From positions 1 to 64,000 of the forward strand of contig JADKJX010000005.1 of the NCBI GenBank assembly GCA_016720775.1: 64,000 nt of DNA, read 5' to 3'. Source of the stretch: Chitinophagaceae bacterium. Its GTDB lineage: Bacteria > Bacteroidota > Bacteroidia > Chitinophagales > Chitinophagaceae. Of the stretch, positions 8,570 through 17,787 are shown in pieces. The notes beneath the pieces are model-generated. The model did not search any database, was not told the DNA's origin, and saw only the letters and a program-made list of their open reading frames with translations. Position numbers and translations under genes: made by a program. Position 1 is the first letter of the stretch. Each line of letters opens with the position of its first letter.

Positions 8570-10765
8570 ATGGAATCTTTACGTTTTAAAGCGTTAGACA
8601 ACCTGAGTAAAGGCCTCCCTAAAGTAAAAGTGGAGAGCCCGGGTAAGATCACAGAGATCTTTAATGAGAATGTGTTCACCCTGCAGGTAGCCCGTAAATA
8701 TTTAAGTGATGAGGCTTACAAAAGCCTGGTTGCTTCAACCCGTGGCGGTAAAAAGATCGACCGCAACATGGGTTCGCAGATCGCCAACGGCATCCGTGCC
8801 TGGGCGGAGAGCAAAGGCGTAACTCACTTTACGCACTGGTTTCAACCGCTAACTGGTTTGTCTGCCGAAAAGCATGATTCATTCTTTACCTTAAAATCCG
8901 ACGGTACGCCCATCGAAGAATTTGAAGGCGCCGCATTGATACAACAGGAACCCGATGCATCTTCTTTCCCAAGTGGTGGCCTTCGTGCAACTTTTGAAGC
9001 AAGAGGTTATACTGCATGGGATCCATCTTCTCCTGCCTTTATCATGGAGATCGGCCAGGGCAAGACCTTGTGCATTCCCACCATCTTCGTTTCTTATACC
9101 GGTGAATCACTGGATACCAAAACACCTTTATTGAAAGCATTGGTTGCATTGGATAAAGCTGCTGTAGATGTTTGCCAGTATTTTGATAAGAACGTAACAA
9201 AGGTTACTGCAACCCTTGGCTGGGAGCAGGAATATTTTGTAATAGATGCCGGCCTGGCAAATACACGTCCCGACCTGCTGCTGGCCGGACGTACTGTTTT
9301 TGGACATGCACCTGCAAAAGGCCAGCAATTGGATGATCATTATTTTGGTGCCATACCGGAAAGGATCTATGCTTTCATGCGTGACTTTGAACAGGAGAGT
9401 TATAAACTGGGTATTCCCATTCGTACCCGTCATAATGAAGTAGCGCCTGCACAGTTTGAATGTGCGCCGATCTTTGAAGAAATAAATTTAGCAGTTGACC
9501 ACAACACTTTGTTGATGGATATTATGGAAAGGGTTGCAAAACGTCATGGACTAAAATGTTTATTGCATGAAAAACCATTTGCCGGTATCAACGGTAGTGG
9601 TAAGCACAATAACTGGAGCATGGCTACGGATACCGGTGTTAATTTATTAGCGCCCGGAAAAACGCCGAAGACAAATCTCATGTTCCTTGCATTCTTTGTT
9701 AACTCGATCAAGGCCGTGCATGATTATGCCGACCTGTTGCGGGCATCCATTGCCAGTGCAGGCAACGATCACCGCCTGGGAGCAAATGAAGCACCACCTG
9801 CAATCATTTCTATCTTCATCGGTAAATACTTAACACAGGTATTGAACCAGGTAGAGAGCCGGGTATCGGGCAAGTTTGACGAACAGGATGAAGCCATGCT
9901 TAAGTTAGATATACATAAAAGTATTCCTGAACTGATGCTGGATAACACGGATCGTAACCGCACTTCTCCGTTTGCTTTCACCGGTAACAAATTTGAATTC
10001 CGTGCGGTAGGTTCCTCTGCCAACTGCGCCATCTCTATGACAACGTTGAATGCGATCATGGCGGAAACACTGCGGCAATTTAAAGTGGATGTGGATGCAT
10101 TGATCGAAAAAGGAGAGAAGAAAGAAGTTGCCATCATGCAGGTGATACAGAAATACATTGTAGACAGCAAAGCGATCTTGTTTGAAGGCGATGGCTATAG
10201 CGATGAATGGGAAAAAGAAGCGGCAAAGCGTGGATTGGCAAATGTGAAAACAACACCGCTTGCACTGGATGCCTATGTTACCGATAAAGCCAAACATCTT
10301 TTTGAGAGCAACGAGATCTACAGTCATGTGGAACTGGAAGCCCGTCATGAGATCATGCTGGAAGCATACGTCAAAAAAGTTCAGATCGAAGCAAGGGTGA
10401 TGGGAGACCTGGCAACTACGTTCATTCTTCCTTCTGCCATCAAATACCAGAATGTACTTATCAGCAATATCAAAGGGCTGAAAGAAGTGGGGCTTTCTGA
10501 AGCTGCCTATGCCAATCAAAAGCAGGTATTGGAAGCCATCAGTACCCATATCAACGAGATCAGCGATAACGTGGAGAAGATGATTGAGGAAAGGAAGAAC
10601 GTAAATGAAATTGCGGATACCCGTGCAAAAGCCATTGCCTATTGCGATGGGGTGAAGGGTAAATACTTTGATGTGATCCGTTACCACGTAGACAAACTGG
10701 AACTGCTGGTAGACGACGCATTCTGGCTGCTGCCGAAATACCGGGAACTGCTTTTCTTAAGATAA
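8570..10765 (+). CDS. glnA: Glutamine synthetase, type III (GlnN family)
   Basis: The enzyme makes glutamine from glutamate, ammonia and ATP, the main ammonia-assimilation step. At 731 residues it has the length of the type III family, far longer than types I and II. The GSIII-specific N-terminal domain includes THFTHWFQP and SFPSGGLRATFEARGYTAWD, and the catalytic barrel includes EVAPAQFE, NGSGKHNNWS and FEFRAVGSSANC. The ATG at 8570 (MESLRFKA) is preferred; an in-frame ATG at 8537 would add eleven atypical residues. It appears monocistronic, with a strong terminator about 30 bases after the stop. Confidence 0.95.
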   Translation: MESLRFKALDNLSKGLPKVKVESPGKITEIFNENVFTLQVARKYLSDEAYKSLVASTRGGKKIDRNMGSQIANGIRAWAESKGVTHFTHWFQPLTGLSAEKHDSFFTLKSDGTPIEEFEGAALIQQEPDASSFPSGGLRATFEARGYTAWDPSSPAFIMEIGQGKTLCIPTIFVSYTGESLDTKTPLLKALVALDKAAVDVCQYFDKNVTKVTATLGWEQEYFVIDAGLANTRPDLLLAGRTVFGHAPAKGQQLDDHYFGAIPERIYAFMRDFEQESYKLGIPIRTRHNEVAPAQFECAPIFEEINLAVDHNTLLMDIMERVAKRHGLKCLLHEKPFAGINGSGKHNNWSMATDTGVNLLAPGKTPKTNLMFLAFFVNSIKAVHDYADLLRASIASAGNDHRLGANEAPPAIISIFIGKYLTQVLNQVESRVSGKFDEQDEAMLKLDIHKSIPELMLDNTDRNRTSPFAFTGNKFEFRAVGSSANCAISMTTLNAIMAETLRQFKVDVDALIEKGEKKEVAIMQVIQKYIVDSKAILFEGDGYSDEWEKEAAKRGLANVKTTPLALDAYVTDKAKHLFESNEIYSHVELEARHEIMLEAYVKKVQIEARVMGDLATTFILPSAIKYQNVLISNIKGLKEVGLSEAAYANQKQVLEAISTHINEISDNVEKMIEERKNVNEIADTRAKAIAYCDGVKGKYFDVIRYHVDKLELLVDDAFWLLPKYRELLFLR

Positions 10766-10794
10766 AAACAGCATTACCATATTTGAAAAACTAT

Positions 10795-10821
10795 ACCGGC
10801 CAATGAGTGGCCGGTTTTTTT
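10795..10821 (+). terminator. Intrinsic terminator of glnA
   Basis: An 8-bp perfect stem (ACCGGCCA / TGGCCGGT) with a 5-base loop is followed by seven T residues. Confidence 0.85.
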
Positions 10822-10890
10822 ATGAAGAAAATGGCTGTTGATTAAACTTCTTCGCCGGCAAACCATCTATCTTTCTGAAAATTTACAAAG

Positions 10891-11271
10891 ATGAAAATCC
10901 CCGGATTTATTTTATTCTTCCTTCTTCCTTCCATGATCTCGGTCGCACAGATAGAACGGAAACCTTCTCCATCAAAGCAGGCGGATTCGGCTTTAAGCCA
11001 GCCAGGCAATTCCATGAATAACCGTAAAGACCTCTTAAAGGATCTTGACCTAACCCGGGAGCAGAAAATAAAACTGAAGGAGATACGCCAGGCAAATATG
11101 GCTAAGAAAGAAGCCATTGAAAACAACAGCCAGTTATCTGAAGAAGAAAAGAAAAAACAATTTCGGGAACTGCAGAAAGAACAGGCAAAAAATGTACAGG
11201 CCATTTTAACCGATGAGCAGAAAGAAAAATTCAAAGCAAAGCGACAGGAGATGATGCAGGAAAATAATTAG
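10891..11271 (+). CDS. Small periplasmic helical protein, Spy/CpxP-like
   Basis: This 126-residue protein has a signal peptide (MKIPGFILFFLLPSMISVAQ) followed by a low-complexity linker and a highly charged helical region from about residue 45. LDLTREQKIKLKEI and ILTDEQKEKF recall the LTxxQ motifs of Spy/CpxP-type periplasmic chaperones. In that family the helical dimer binds misfolded proteins or metals in the periplasm. The likeness is in pattern, not close sequence, so the functional call is tentative. The frame is supported by the signal peptide and the surrounding terminators. Confidence 0.65.
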   Translation: MKIPGFILFFLLPSMISVAQIERKPSPSKQADSALSQPGNSMNNRKDLLKDLDLTREQKIKLKEIRQANMAKKEAIENNSQLSEEEKKKQFRELQKEQAKNVQAILTDEQKEKFKAKRQEMMQENN

Positions 11272-11469
11272 TTATCCGCATTCCTATATAAGTAAGGTTG
11301 AGCAAAAAAGAGGGCCGTTCAGTTTTGGGCGGCTTCTCTGTTTAATACACTTCACTGTGCTGAGTATTTTCTCTTTTTTTTAGGAGCAATATCACTTCCT
11401 GTTATTTTAAAAGCATTGTAGCATTGTATCGTAGGTGGAAATGATCTTTTACATTTTCAAGCCCCATCC

Positions 11470-12483
11470 ATGATAAAATATTATAGCTTACTGCTTTTAT
11501 TTTGTTTTATTGATCAACCAGCTGTTATCTCCCAGGCCAGGTTTTCGCAGTTTTATGCTGCTCCATTATTAATTAATCCTGCAAATACAGGACGGTTTAA
11601 TAAAAGCTACCGTATTGGCGGATCATTCAGGCGGACAATAAATGCACAAGAGCAAATATTCACGCAGACTGCATTTTTCTCAGATTTTAAAGTCCTGGAA
11701 AAATTAGTTCCGGAGCAGGATTGCTTTGCGCTTGGTATTTCCGGGCTTTCGGAAAACAGTGCAGCGGAGGGGATTAAAAATACTTATTTATCGCTTTCGG
11801 CATCTTACCAAAAAGGCCTTGATGAAGATGGAAAACAACAGCTTGGCATAGGATTTCAAACAACCTACGCTCATAGGAAATTACTAAAACCGGATTACAT
11901 ATTTGAAAGCCAGCTTATTTCCTGGATAAATTCAGGCTATTCTAATATTGACATCTTTCAACTCGGCGATGTGGATGTTACATATACCGACCTGGATGCC
12001 GGTTTGATTTACCAGGGAATGATCAATACTGCTAACCTGATTTCAGCAGGAGTTTCCATGTATCATATAACAGCACCGAAAAAGATTTTCCAGGGAGGGG
12101 AATTAAATGTACCACGACAAACATGGGGGCATTTTGCCTGGGAAAAGAAACTAAGGAATAAAGGGAAATTATATTCAGCCCTGCTGGTGAGTTATTCCGA
12201 AAGGTCGATCAATGACCTGTTTACAGGGCTTTCATATGAACTCAGTTTAAACAGAAATAATCAATTCTCGTTTGGGGCGTGGTTCAGGAGTAGTGTGATT
12301 GGCGGTAAGGCCATTGTTCCTGTTGTTGGATTGAATTTTTTAGGGTTTGCCTTAAATACATCTTACGACATAAATTTTTATTCAAAGAATCGTGGGCAGA
12401 AAAGCGCAATGGAAATTTCATTGATATACACCGGCGCAAAAAACAGGGAACGGTTTTTAGAAGAAAGATTCATCAGGTTTTGA
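11470..12483 (+). CDS. Type IX secretion system membrane protein, PorP/SprF family
   Basis: This 337-residue outer-membrane beta-barrel has a signal peptide ending near VISQA and the family opening RFSQFYAAPLLINPANTGRF. Later repeats of aromatic/hydrophobic alternation and GLSYELSLNRNNQFSFGAW fit the barrel. PorP/SprF proteins work with the type IX secretion system and are usually encoded beside one large secreted substrate, whose surface attachment or export they assist. That arrangement is seen here: the next gene, 68 bases downstream, is a sorted cargo protein. The intergenic DNA upstream (11272-11469) holds only a weak G+C hairpin near 11311-11336. Confidence 0.88.
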   Translation: MIKYYSLLLLFCFIDQPAVISQARFSQFYAAPLLINPANTGRFNKSYRIGGSFRRTINAQEQIFTQTAFFSDFKVLEKLVPEQDCFALGISGLSENSAAEGIKNTYLSLSASYQKGLDEDGKQQLGIGFQTTYAHRKLLKPDYIFESQLISWINSGYSNIDIFQLGDVDVTYTDLDAGLIYQGMINTANLISAGVSMYHITAPKKIFQGGELNVPRQTWGHFAWEKKLRNKGKLYSALLVSYSERSINDLFTGLSYELSLNRNNQFSFGAWFRSSVIGGKAIVPVVGLNFLGFALNTSYDINFYSKNRGQKSAMEISLIYTGAKNRERFLEERFIRF

Positions 12484-12551
12484 GGGAGTAATTGGGCAAC
12501 ACCTACAGTTTTTTACCAGAGACACTAATATTCACCTTTTAATATTTAACT

Positions 12552-14390
12552 ATGAAACTTTTATTCACCTGTATGCTGAGCATACTTTCACTGATAGCCA
12601 GGGCAGATTTTTTTATTTCAGGCAATATGTCGGTAACACCCGGCGCAACAGAAACCTATACTGCCAACTGGCCCAGTTGGGGAAGCGTTTATGAAAATTA
12701 TGCAAATGTTACCTGGAATGTAACTTATGGGACTGTTCTATATTCTGATAAGCATACGATCACTATTCAATGGGATGATATCCCTGCGTGGTTGAATGGC
12801 CAGGGAACCATTGAGGTTTACGAAGACCTGGGAGGTCAAAATGGTCTCAGTTATGTTGATATTATAAATTTCATTATAGGAGAATTAAAATCTTGTAGCG
12901 GTGTGTTAGGTACACCAGCTGTGTATGTAAACTTTGGTTCAGGATCCAATCCTGGCCCGGCACTGCCTTCATCAAATATTACTTACCTATACAGTACGAG
13001 CTGCGGTCTTCAGCCAGGGTATTATACCTTGTCAAATAATACCATTGGTTGTCATGGAAATTGGTTGGCGTTGCCACAGGATCATACACCTGGTGATGTC
13101 AACGGTTATATGCTTATGGTTGACGGCAATAGTGATCCAGGCGAAGTATACCGGACTATAGTAACGGGATTAACTCAGGCATTTGGGTATGAATTTTCGG
13201 CCTATGTAGTAAATCTATCAGATCAATCTATATACGAGCAGCCCAATCTTCAGTTTGAAGTATATGATTTAGCAAATAACCTTATTCAGCAAAGTGGGTT
13301 TTTCCCAATACAATATGATCCATCTAATCCATGGCAGAGAGTATCCTTTATGTTCGATCTTCCGCCTGGTATTACTTCAGTACAAATCGTACTTAAAAAC
13401 GATCATAACAGTCCTTCGGGAAATGATTTTGTAGTGGATGATATTTCTTTTGCTCCCTGTTTTCCCCCGATCGTTGCATCGTTTTCAAACAGCTCAATTG
13501 TTCAGAAATCGTATACCTGCAACAACGGTACAGTTAATCTTTATTCCTGGTGGCCTACTCCTACAATTCCTTTTTCGAACCCGGGATTTAAATGGCAATG
13601 GAGTAACAATAATGGCATAAGCTGGGCTGATATCCCAGGGGCTAACACCATAAATTATATTCGGACAGAAACAGTCGCTGGGATTTATCAATACCGGATG
13701 TATGCATATGAAACTTCAAATCCTGCCCAGTTCGTGATCTCAAATTCACTCACCTATTTCGTTCAGAAAATGGTAGTGAATGCTAAAACATACAATGCAT
13801 TCAGTTGTAACCCGGCTCCTATGCAACTGGAGCCTGATTATTACCTGCAATATTCAGATCCCAACGGTCCTGCTCTTTCTTATACTTTTGCTTGGTCTCC
13901 CGCCACATATCTGAGCAATCCGAATATTGAAAAACCAATGATCAGCCTGCCTCCTTTAACGCCGCCAAATATTAATGCGCCGACAGCACCGCCGCCAATA
14001 GTCTATACATATAGCCTGGCTGTAACGAATACGAATTTCGCAGGTTGCATTGGTTCGGCTGTGCAAACAGTGAAGCATTATAATCCCAGGAGGGTCGCTG
14101 TTCCTACTGCTTTTACACCGGGTGCCAGCATTAATAATTTATTCAGGCCAATAAACCTGCAGGATTATCCCGGTGGAGAATTCTGGGTATGGAACCGGTG
14201 GGGAAACCAGGTATTTCATTCAACCGGCCCAACCTTGCTGGATTATTCCTGGAATGGAACCTACAGCAATGGCCAACCCGCAGATCCGGGAAATTATACC
14301 TGGCGGGTAACTATACCAGGCTGTCCAAATAATATTCTTAACGGAGCAGGAAATACAAACCCCTATGGAAATGTTATGTTAATACGATAA
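12552..14390 (+). CDS. Secreted T9SS cargo with gliding-type (type B) C-terminal sorting domain
   Basis: A signal peptide (MKLLFTCMLSILSLIARA) is followed by a PKD-like N-terminal segment (WNVTYGTVLY, TITIQWDD), a beta-sandwich region around residues 190-300 (PNLQFEVYDLANNL, SPSGNDFVVDDISF) resembling carbohydrate-binding or adhesion modules, and further Ig-like strands. The last 85 residues (VPTAFTPGASINNLFRPI, FWVWNRWGNQVFHS, PADPGNYTWRV) match the T9SS type B sorting domain, although the usual NGDG calcium-like loop is replaced by GASIN. The 612-residue protein should be exported through the type IX system and held at the surface or released. It lies directly after its probable PorP/SprF partner. 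Confidence 0.82.
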   Translation: MKLLFTCMLSILSLIARADFFISGNMSVTPGATETYTANWPSWGSVYENYANVTWNVTYGTVLYSDKHTITIQWDDIPAWLNGQGTIEVYEDLGGQNGLSYVDIINFIIGELKSCSGVLGTPAVYVNFGSGSNPGPALPSSNITYLYSTSCGLQPGYYTLSNNTIGCHGNWLALPQDHTPGDVNGYMLMVDGNSDPGEVYRTIVTGLTQAFGYEFSAYVVNLSDQSIYEQPNLQFEVYDLANNLIQQSGFFPIQYDPSNPWQRVSFMFDLPPGITSVQIVLKNDHNSPSGNDFVVDDISFAPCFPPIVASFSNSSIVQKSYTCNNGTVNLYSWWPTPTIPFSNPGFKWQWSNNNGISWADIPGANTINYIRTETVAGIYQYRMYAYETSNPAQFVISNSLTYFVQKMVVNAKTYNAFSCNPAPMQLEPDYYLQYSDPNGPALSYTFAWSPATYLSNPNIEKPMISLPPLTPPNINAPTAPPPIVYTYSLAVTNTNFAGCIGSAVQTVKHYNPRRVAVPTAFTPGASINNLFRPINLQDYPGGEFWVWNRWGNQVFHSTGPTLLDYSWNGTYSNGQPADPGNYTWRVTIPGCPNNILNGAGNTNPYGNVMLIR

Positions 14391-14421
14391 AAGCATGCTT
14401 TTATTCTGAAAATTGAATTAT

Positions 14422-14429
14422 TATATTTG
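14422..14429 (+). promoter_or_regulatory. -7 box upstream of the beta-barrel gene at 14474
   Basis: TATATTTG matches TAnnTTTG. A start of transcription 6-8 bases downstream would place the RNA 5' end within the 5' arm of the hairpin at 14433-14465. No clear -33 box is seen. Confidence 0.4.
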
Positions 14430-14432
14430 TTT

Positions 14433-14473
14433 ATAGCTGCTTCTTTAATTTAAAGAGGCAGCTATGGTTTTTT
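14433..14473 (+). terminator. Long hairpin plus U-tract ending exactly at a start codon
   Basis: ATAGCTGCTTCTTTAA pairs with TTAAAGAGGCAGCTAT (16 bp, two wobble or near-loop pairs). It is followed by GG and six T residues that end at the ATG at 14474. By form it is an intrinsic terminator for the cargo gene ending at 14390. By position it also overlaps the leader of the next gene, so it could be an attenuator or a 5' stabilising stem-loop. Confidence 0.6.
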
Positions 14474-15259
14474 ATGATGAAATTTATTTCTACGATAAGC
14501 CTCATTATAATATCTCTTGCGGCAAATGCGCAGGAAGAAAAAATCATTACCGACCGGCCCGGCTTTACAATTGATCCGGGCACAGTTCCGAAAAAATGGA
14601 TTCAGACAGAAACGGGCTTTTCAAGACAAACGGAGAAGCTAGGTCCGGGTGTAAAAGATCATTTTATGCAGAACCCTGTTTTATTAGTTAAGTACGGAAT
14701 TGTAAAACGGGTTGAATTAAGGGCATTAACAGAACTGGGAACACAACAGGATGGCTCCTCTTTTGGAACAACTACATACAAAGGCATAAACCGGGTTGAA
14801 CTGGGAGCTAAATTCAATTTTTTAGATGAAAAGGGCATTAGGCCAAAAACATCTCTCATCGTCCATTATCATTTCAATCATCTGCGCACTATATTCCATG
14901 ATACACTTGATGGAGGCGACTTTCGCTTTGCCATGCTGCATACCGTATCAAAGACCGTATTGATCCGCTATAATATCGGCATGGAATGGAAAGCTTTTAT
15001 AGATCATCCGTATTATGTTTATAGTTTTTCGCCGGGATTCAACATCAGCGAAAGATGGTATGCTTATGTTGAAGCATATGGCTATATCTGGAAAGGTTAC
15101 TATCCTATGAACAGCCTGGGTGCCGGCTTGGCATTTTATATCAACGACAATCTTAAGGTAGATGCTTCTGCAGGGATCGGCCTTAGCAAACTGGCACCAG
15201 ATAATTTTTATGCTTTTGGCGCATCCTTCAGGTTCAGAACTTCAAAGAAGGCGGAATAG
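14474..15259 (+). CDS. Outer-membrane beta-barrel protein, MetA-pathway/transporter-like family
   Basis: The 261-residue product has a signal peptide (MMKFISTISLIIISLAANAQ) and then the family hallmark ITDRPGFTIDPGTVPKKW, typical of proteins annotated as transporter or putative MetA-pathway of phenol degradation (PF13557-like). The rest alternates in beta-strand fashion and ends in an aromatic-rich strand (FYAFGASFRFR), fitting an outer-membrane barrel. Substrates of this family are not established. A hairpin with a T-run directly abuts the start codon. Confidence 0.75.
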   Translation: MMKFISTISLIIISLAANAQEEKIITDRPGFTIDPGTVPKKWIQTETGFSRQTEKLGPGVKDHFMQNPVLLVKYGIVKRVELRALTELGTQQDGSSFGTTTYKGINRVELGAKFNFLDEKGIRPKTSLIVHYHFNHLRTIFHDTLDGGDFRFAMLHTVSKTVLIRYNIGMEWKAFIDHPYYVYSFSPGFNISERWYAYVEAYGYIWKGYYPMNSLGAGLAFYINDNLKVDASAGIGLSKLAPDNFYAFGASFRFRTSKKAE

Positions 15260-15326
15260 CAATTACTCAAAAGGCATACTTACTTATTTCAATAACCATT
15301 GAACTACCTGAAGTATAAATTTCATT

Positions 15327-15334
15327 TACTTTTG
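15327..15334 (+). promoter_or_regulatory. -7 box very close to the Ldh2-type gene, suggesting a leaderless mRNA
   Basis: TACTTTTG matches TAnnTTTG, with a possible -33 TTG at 15299-15301. The ATG lies only four bases after the box, so a start of transcription at the usual distance would fall on or beside the start codon. Confidence 0.5.
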
Positions 15335-15338
15335 CCCA

Positions 15339-16415
15339 ATGAGCAAAACCTTCTCCTACAGCCAGCTATTCAACTTCTCAAAAAATATATTCTTAAAGAT
15401 CGGTTGCAGCGATACAGATGCAACTACAGCAGCCCGATCATTATTATCTGCCGACCTCCGTGGAGTGGATAGTCATGGTGTGGCAAGGCTTAGTGGTTAC
15501 ATACGTTTATGGGAAGTGCAGCGGGTAAATGCAACCCCAAAAATTTCCATTGTACATGAAACACCATCGACTGCGGTTGTTAATGGCGACCGGGGACTGG
15601 GTTTAGTTGTTGCTCCCTTTGCCATGCAGGTTGCCATTGATAAGGCAAAACAGGTGGGCACGGGTTGGGTGAGCGTTCGCAACAGCAATCATTTTGGCAT
15701 TGCCGGTCACCACGCTATGATGGCTTTACAAAATGATATGATCGGTATTGCCATGACGAATGCATCGGCATTGGTTGCGCCAACTTTTTCTAAGGAAAGA
15801 ATGCTGGGAACAAATCCAATCGCCGTTGCTATACCGGCGGGAGAGCAGCCGGCCTTTGTCGCCGACTTTGCAACTACCACGGCCGCCAATGGTAAACTGG
15901 AGATACTGCAACGGAAAAATTCACCCATGCCTTTGGGCTGGGCACTTACCAAAGAAGGAGAACCTTCCACCGATCCCAATGAAATAAAAAATGGCGGCAC
16001 ACTTTTACCACTTGGTGGCGATAAAGAACACGGCAGTCATAAAGGCTATGCACTGGGCGCCATTGCCGATATTTTTTCCGGCATACTTAGCGGCGCAAAC
16101 TATGGTCCCTGGGTTCCGCCTTTCCCGGCTTACTTACCGATGCCTGAACATATGCCCGGCGAGGGCATTGGCCATTTCTTTGGCGCCATGCGTATTGATG
16201 CATTCCGTACGGCAGATGAATTTAAATTGCACATGGATAAATGGATTGCCCGTTTCCGTTCTGCCAAAACCATTCCCGGCCAGGAGAAAGTGCTTATTCC
16301 CGGCGACCCGGAAAGGGAAATGGAAGCCGAAAGAATGAAGAACGGAATTCCCTTGCTGCAACCTGTGATAGATGACCTGGAAGCCATCGGCGACAAGTTC
16401 AAAGTAGTCTTTTAA
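15339..16415 (+). CDS. Malate/L-lactate dehydrogenase-type NAD(P)-dependent oxidoreductase (Ldh2 family)
   Basis: This family (also YlbC/ComC-like, PF02615) oxidises 2-hydroxy acids such as malate, lactate or ureidoglycolate with NAD(P) and is unrelated to classical lactate dehydrogenase. Family motifs visible are ADLRGVDSHGVARL near residue 35 (with the active His), VRNSNHFGIAGHHA, and MTNASALVAPTFSKERMLGTNP, followed by HGSHKGYALG. At 358 residues it has full length. The substrate cannot be assigned from sequence. It is followed by lysC after 50 bases with its own promoter-like box. Confidence 0.88.
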   Translation: MSKTFSYSQLFNFSKNIFLKIGCSDTDATTAARSLLSADLRGVDSHGVARLSGYIRLWEVQRVNATPKISIVHETPSTAVVNGDRGLGLVVAPFAMQVAIDKAKQVGTGWVSVRNSNHFGIAGHHAMMALQNDMIGIAMTNASALVAPTFSKERMLGTNPIAVAIPAGEQPAFVADFATTTAANGKLEILQRKNSPMPLGWALTKEGEPSTDPNEIKNGGTLLPLGGDKEHGSHKGYALGAIADIFSGILSGANYGPWVPPFPAYLPMPEHMPGEGIGHFFGAMRIDAFRTADEFKLHMDKWIARFRSAKTIPGQEKVLIPGDPEREMEAERMKNGIPLLQPVIDDLEAIGDKFKVVF

Positions 16416-16419
16416 GAAG

Positions 16420-16451
16420 TATATTTGCAGCCTGCCTGCCGGTAAGCAGGC
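16420..16451 (+). promoter_or_regulatory. -7 box and leader hairpin of lysC
   Basis: TATATTTG (16420-16427) matches TAnnTTTG. Just downstream, GCCTGC (16430-16435) pairs with GCAGGC (16446-16451), forming a short stem at the probable 5' end of the mRNA. There is no T-run after it, so it is not a plain terminator. No lysine riboswitch-like sequence is present in the 40-base leader. Confidence 0.4.
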
Positions 16452-16465
16452 TCAAAATTTATTGA

Positions 16466-17785
16466 ATGAAAGTAATGAAGTTTGGCGGCACCAGCGTGGG
16501 CAAGCCGCGGCGGATGCAGGAAGTAGCTGGCCTGGTAACAAAGGATGCCGAGTCTAAAATAGTGGTGCTGTCTGCCTTAAGTGGTACGACCAATGCCCTG
16601 GTTGAGATCAGTGAATCACTCTCCCACGGCGACCGCAATACGGCAAAGCAACAGATAGATGCCTTGCATGAACATTATAAAAAATTCACTTCGGAATTAC
16701 TGAAGAACGAAGTTTCATTACAAAAAGCAAATGGAGTTCTGAATGAACACTTCGAATTTCTTACCATCATCTTAAAGATATCTTTCAGCGAAGCATTGAA
16801 TAAGGATATTCTTGCGCAGGGAGAATTATTAAGTACCAAACTCTTCAGCATCTACCTGGAAGAAATAAACGTAGATCATGTTTTATTGCCCGCCCTCGAC
16901 TTCATGACCATCGATACACATGATGAACCGCAGGTGGGCACCATCAAAGTAAAACTGGCCCAGCTTCTGCAAAAAAATAAAGACAAGAAGATATTCATCA
17001 CCCAGGGGTATATCTGCCGCAACGCAAGGGGAGAAGTGGATAATTTAAAAAGAGGGGGAAGTGATTATTCGGCTTCACTCATAGCAGCGGCGATAACGGC
17101 CAATGTTTGTGAGATATGGACCGACATCGACGGCATGCACAACAATGATCCGAGGATCGTTGATAAAACTTATCCCATTGAGCAACTGAGTTTTGAAGAA
17201 GCCGCAGAGCTGGCTTATTTCGGTGCAAAAATTTTACATCCTGCCAGTATCTGGCCTGCACATTTTTATAACGTGCCGGTAAAATTGCTGAACACGATGG
17301 ATCCATCGGCAAAAGGTACCTTGATCACCGAAAAAGCAGGAAGTAACGGTGCCAAAGCCGTTGCCGCAAAAGACGGAATCACGGCCATCCGTGTAAAGAG
17401 CAGCCGTATGCTGCTTGCCTATGGTTTCCTGCGTAAAGTATTTGAAGTGTTTGAAAAATACCGTACGTCGATTGATATGATCACCACATCTGAAGTGGCT
17501 GTTTCGGTTACGATTGATAATGATGTGAGCCTGCCGGATATCATTAAAGAACTGGAGCCATTCGGAACGATTGAAACAGACAGTAATCAAACCCTTGTAT
17601 CGGTAGTGGGAAATGAGATCGAAGAAACAAAAGACGTGATGAAAAAATTGTTTGATGCCATTGAACCAATCCCGGTGCGCATGGTAAGTTATGGCGGAAG
17701 CAAACACAATGTTACGTTGCTCATCGACAGGCAGCATAAAGAACAAACACTGCAGTTGCTGAATAAGGGGTTGTTCGGGTTGTAG
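16466..17785 (+). CDS. lysC: Aspartate kinase (monofunctional)
   Basis: The enzyme phosphorylates aspartate, the first step toward lysine, threonine, methionine and diaminopimelate. The N-terminal kinase signature MKVMKFGGTSVGKPRRM is intact, with FITQGYICRN and LKRGGSDYSASLIAAA in the catalytic core. Two ACT-type regulatory segments occupy the last 140 residues (IDMITTSEVAVSVTI, TLVSVVGNEI), consistent with amino-acid feedback control. At 439 residues there is no fused homoserine dehydrogenase. It is monocistronic, followed by an inverted GTTTAAG-type repeat before a convergent gene. Confidence 0.93.
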   Translation: MKVMKFGGTSVGKPRRMQEVAGLVTKDAESKIVVLSALSGTTNALVEISESLSHGDRNTAKQQIDALHEHYKKFTSELLKNEVSLQKANGVLNEHFEFLTIILKISFSEALNKDILAQGELLSTKLFSIYLEEINVDHVLLPALDFMTIDTHDEPQVGTIKVKLAQLLQKNKDKKIFITQGYICRNARGEVDNLKRGGSDYSASLIAAAITANVCEIWTDIDGMHNNDPRIVDKTYPIEQLSFEEAAELAYFGAKILHPASIWPAHFYNVPVKLLNTMDPSAKGTLITEKAGSNGAKAVAAKDGITAIRVKSSRMLLAYGFLRKVFEVFEKYRTSIDMITTSEVAVSVTIDNDVSLPDIIKELEPFGTIETDSNQTLVSVVGNEIEETKDVMKKLFDAIEPIPVRMVSYGGSKHNVTLLIDRQHKEQTLQLLNKGLFGL

Positions 17786-17787
17786 AA

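Noticed and set aside
9905..10687. 260-residue minus-strand ORF
   Set aside because: Antisense shadow of glutamine synthetase, rich in His, Cys and Phe, with no plausible domain.
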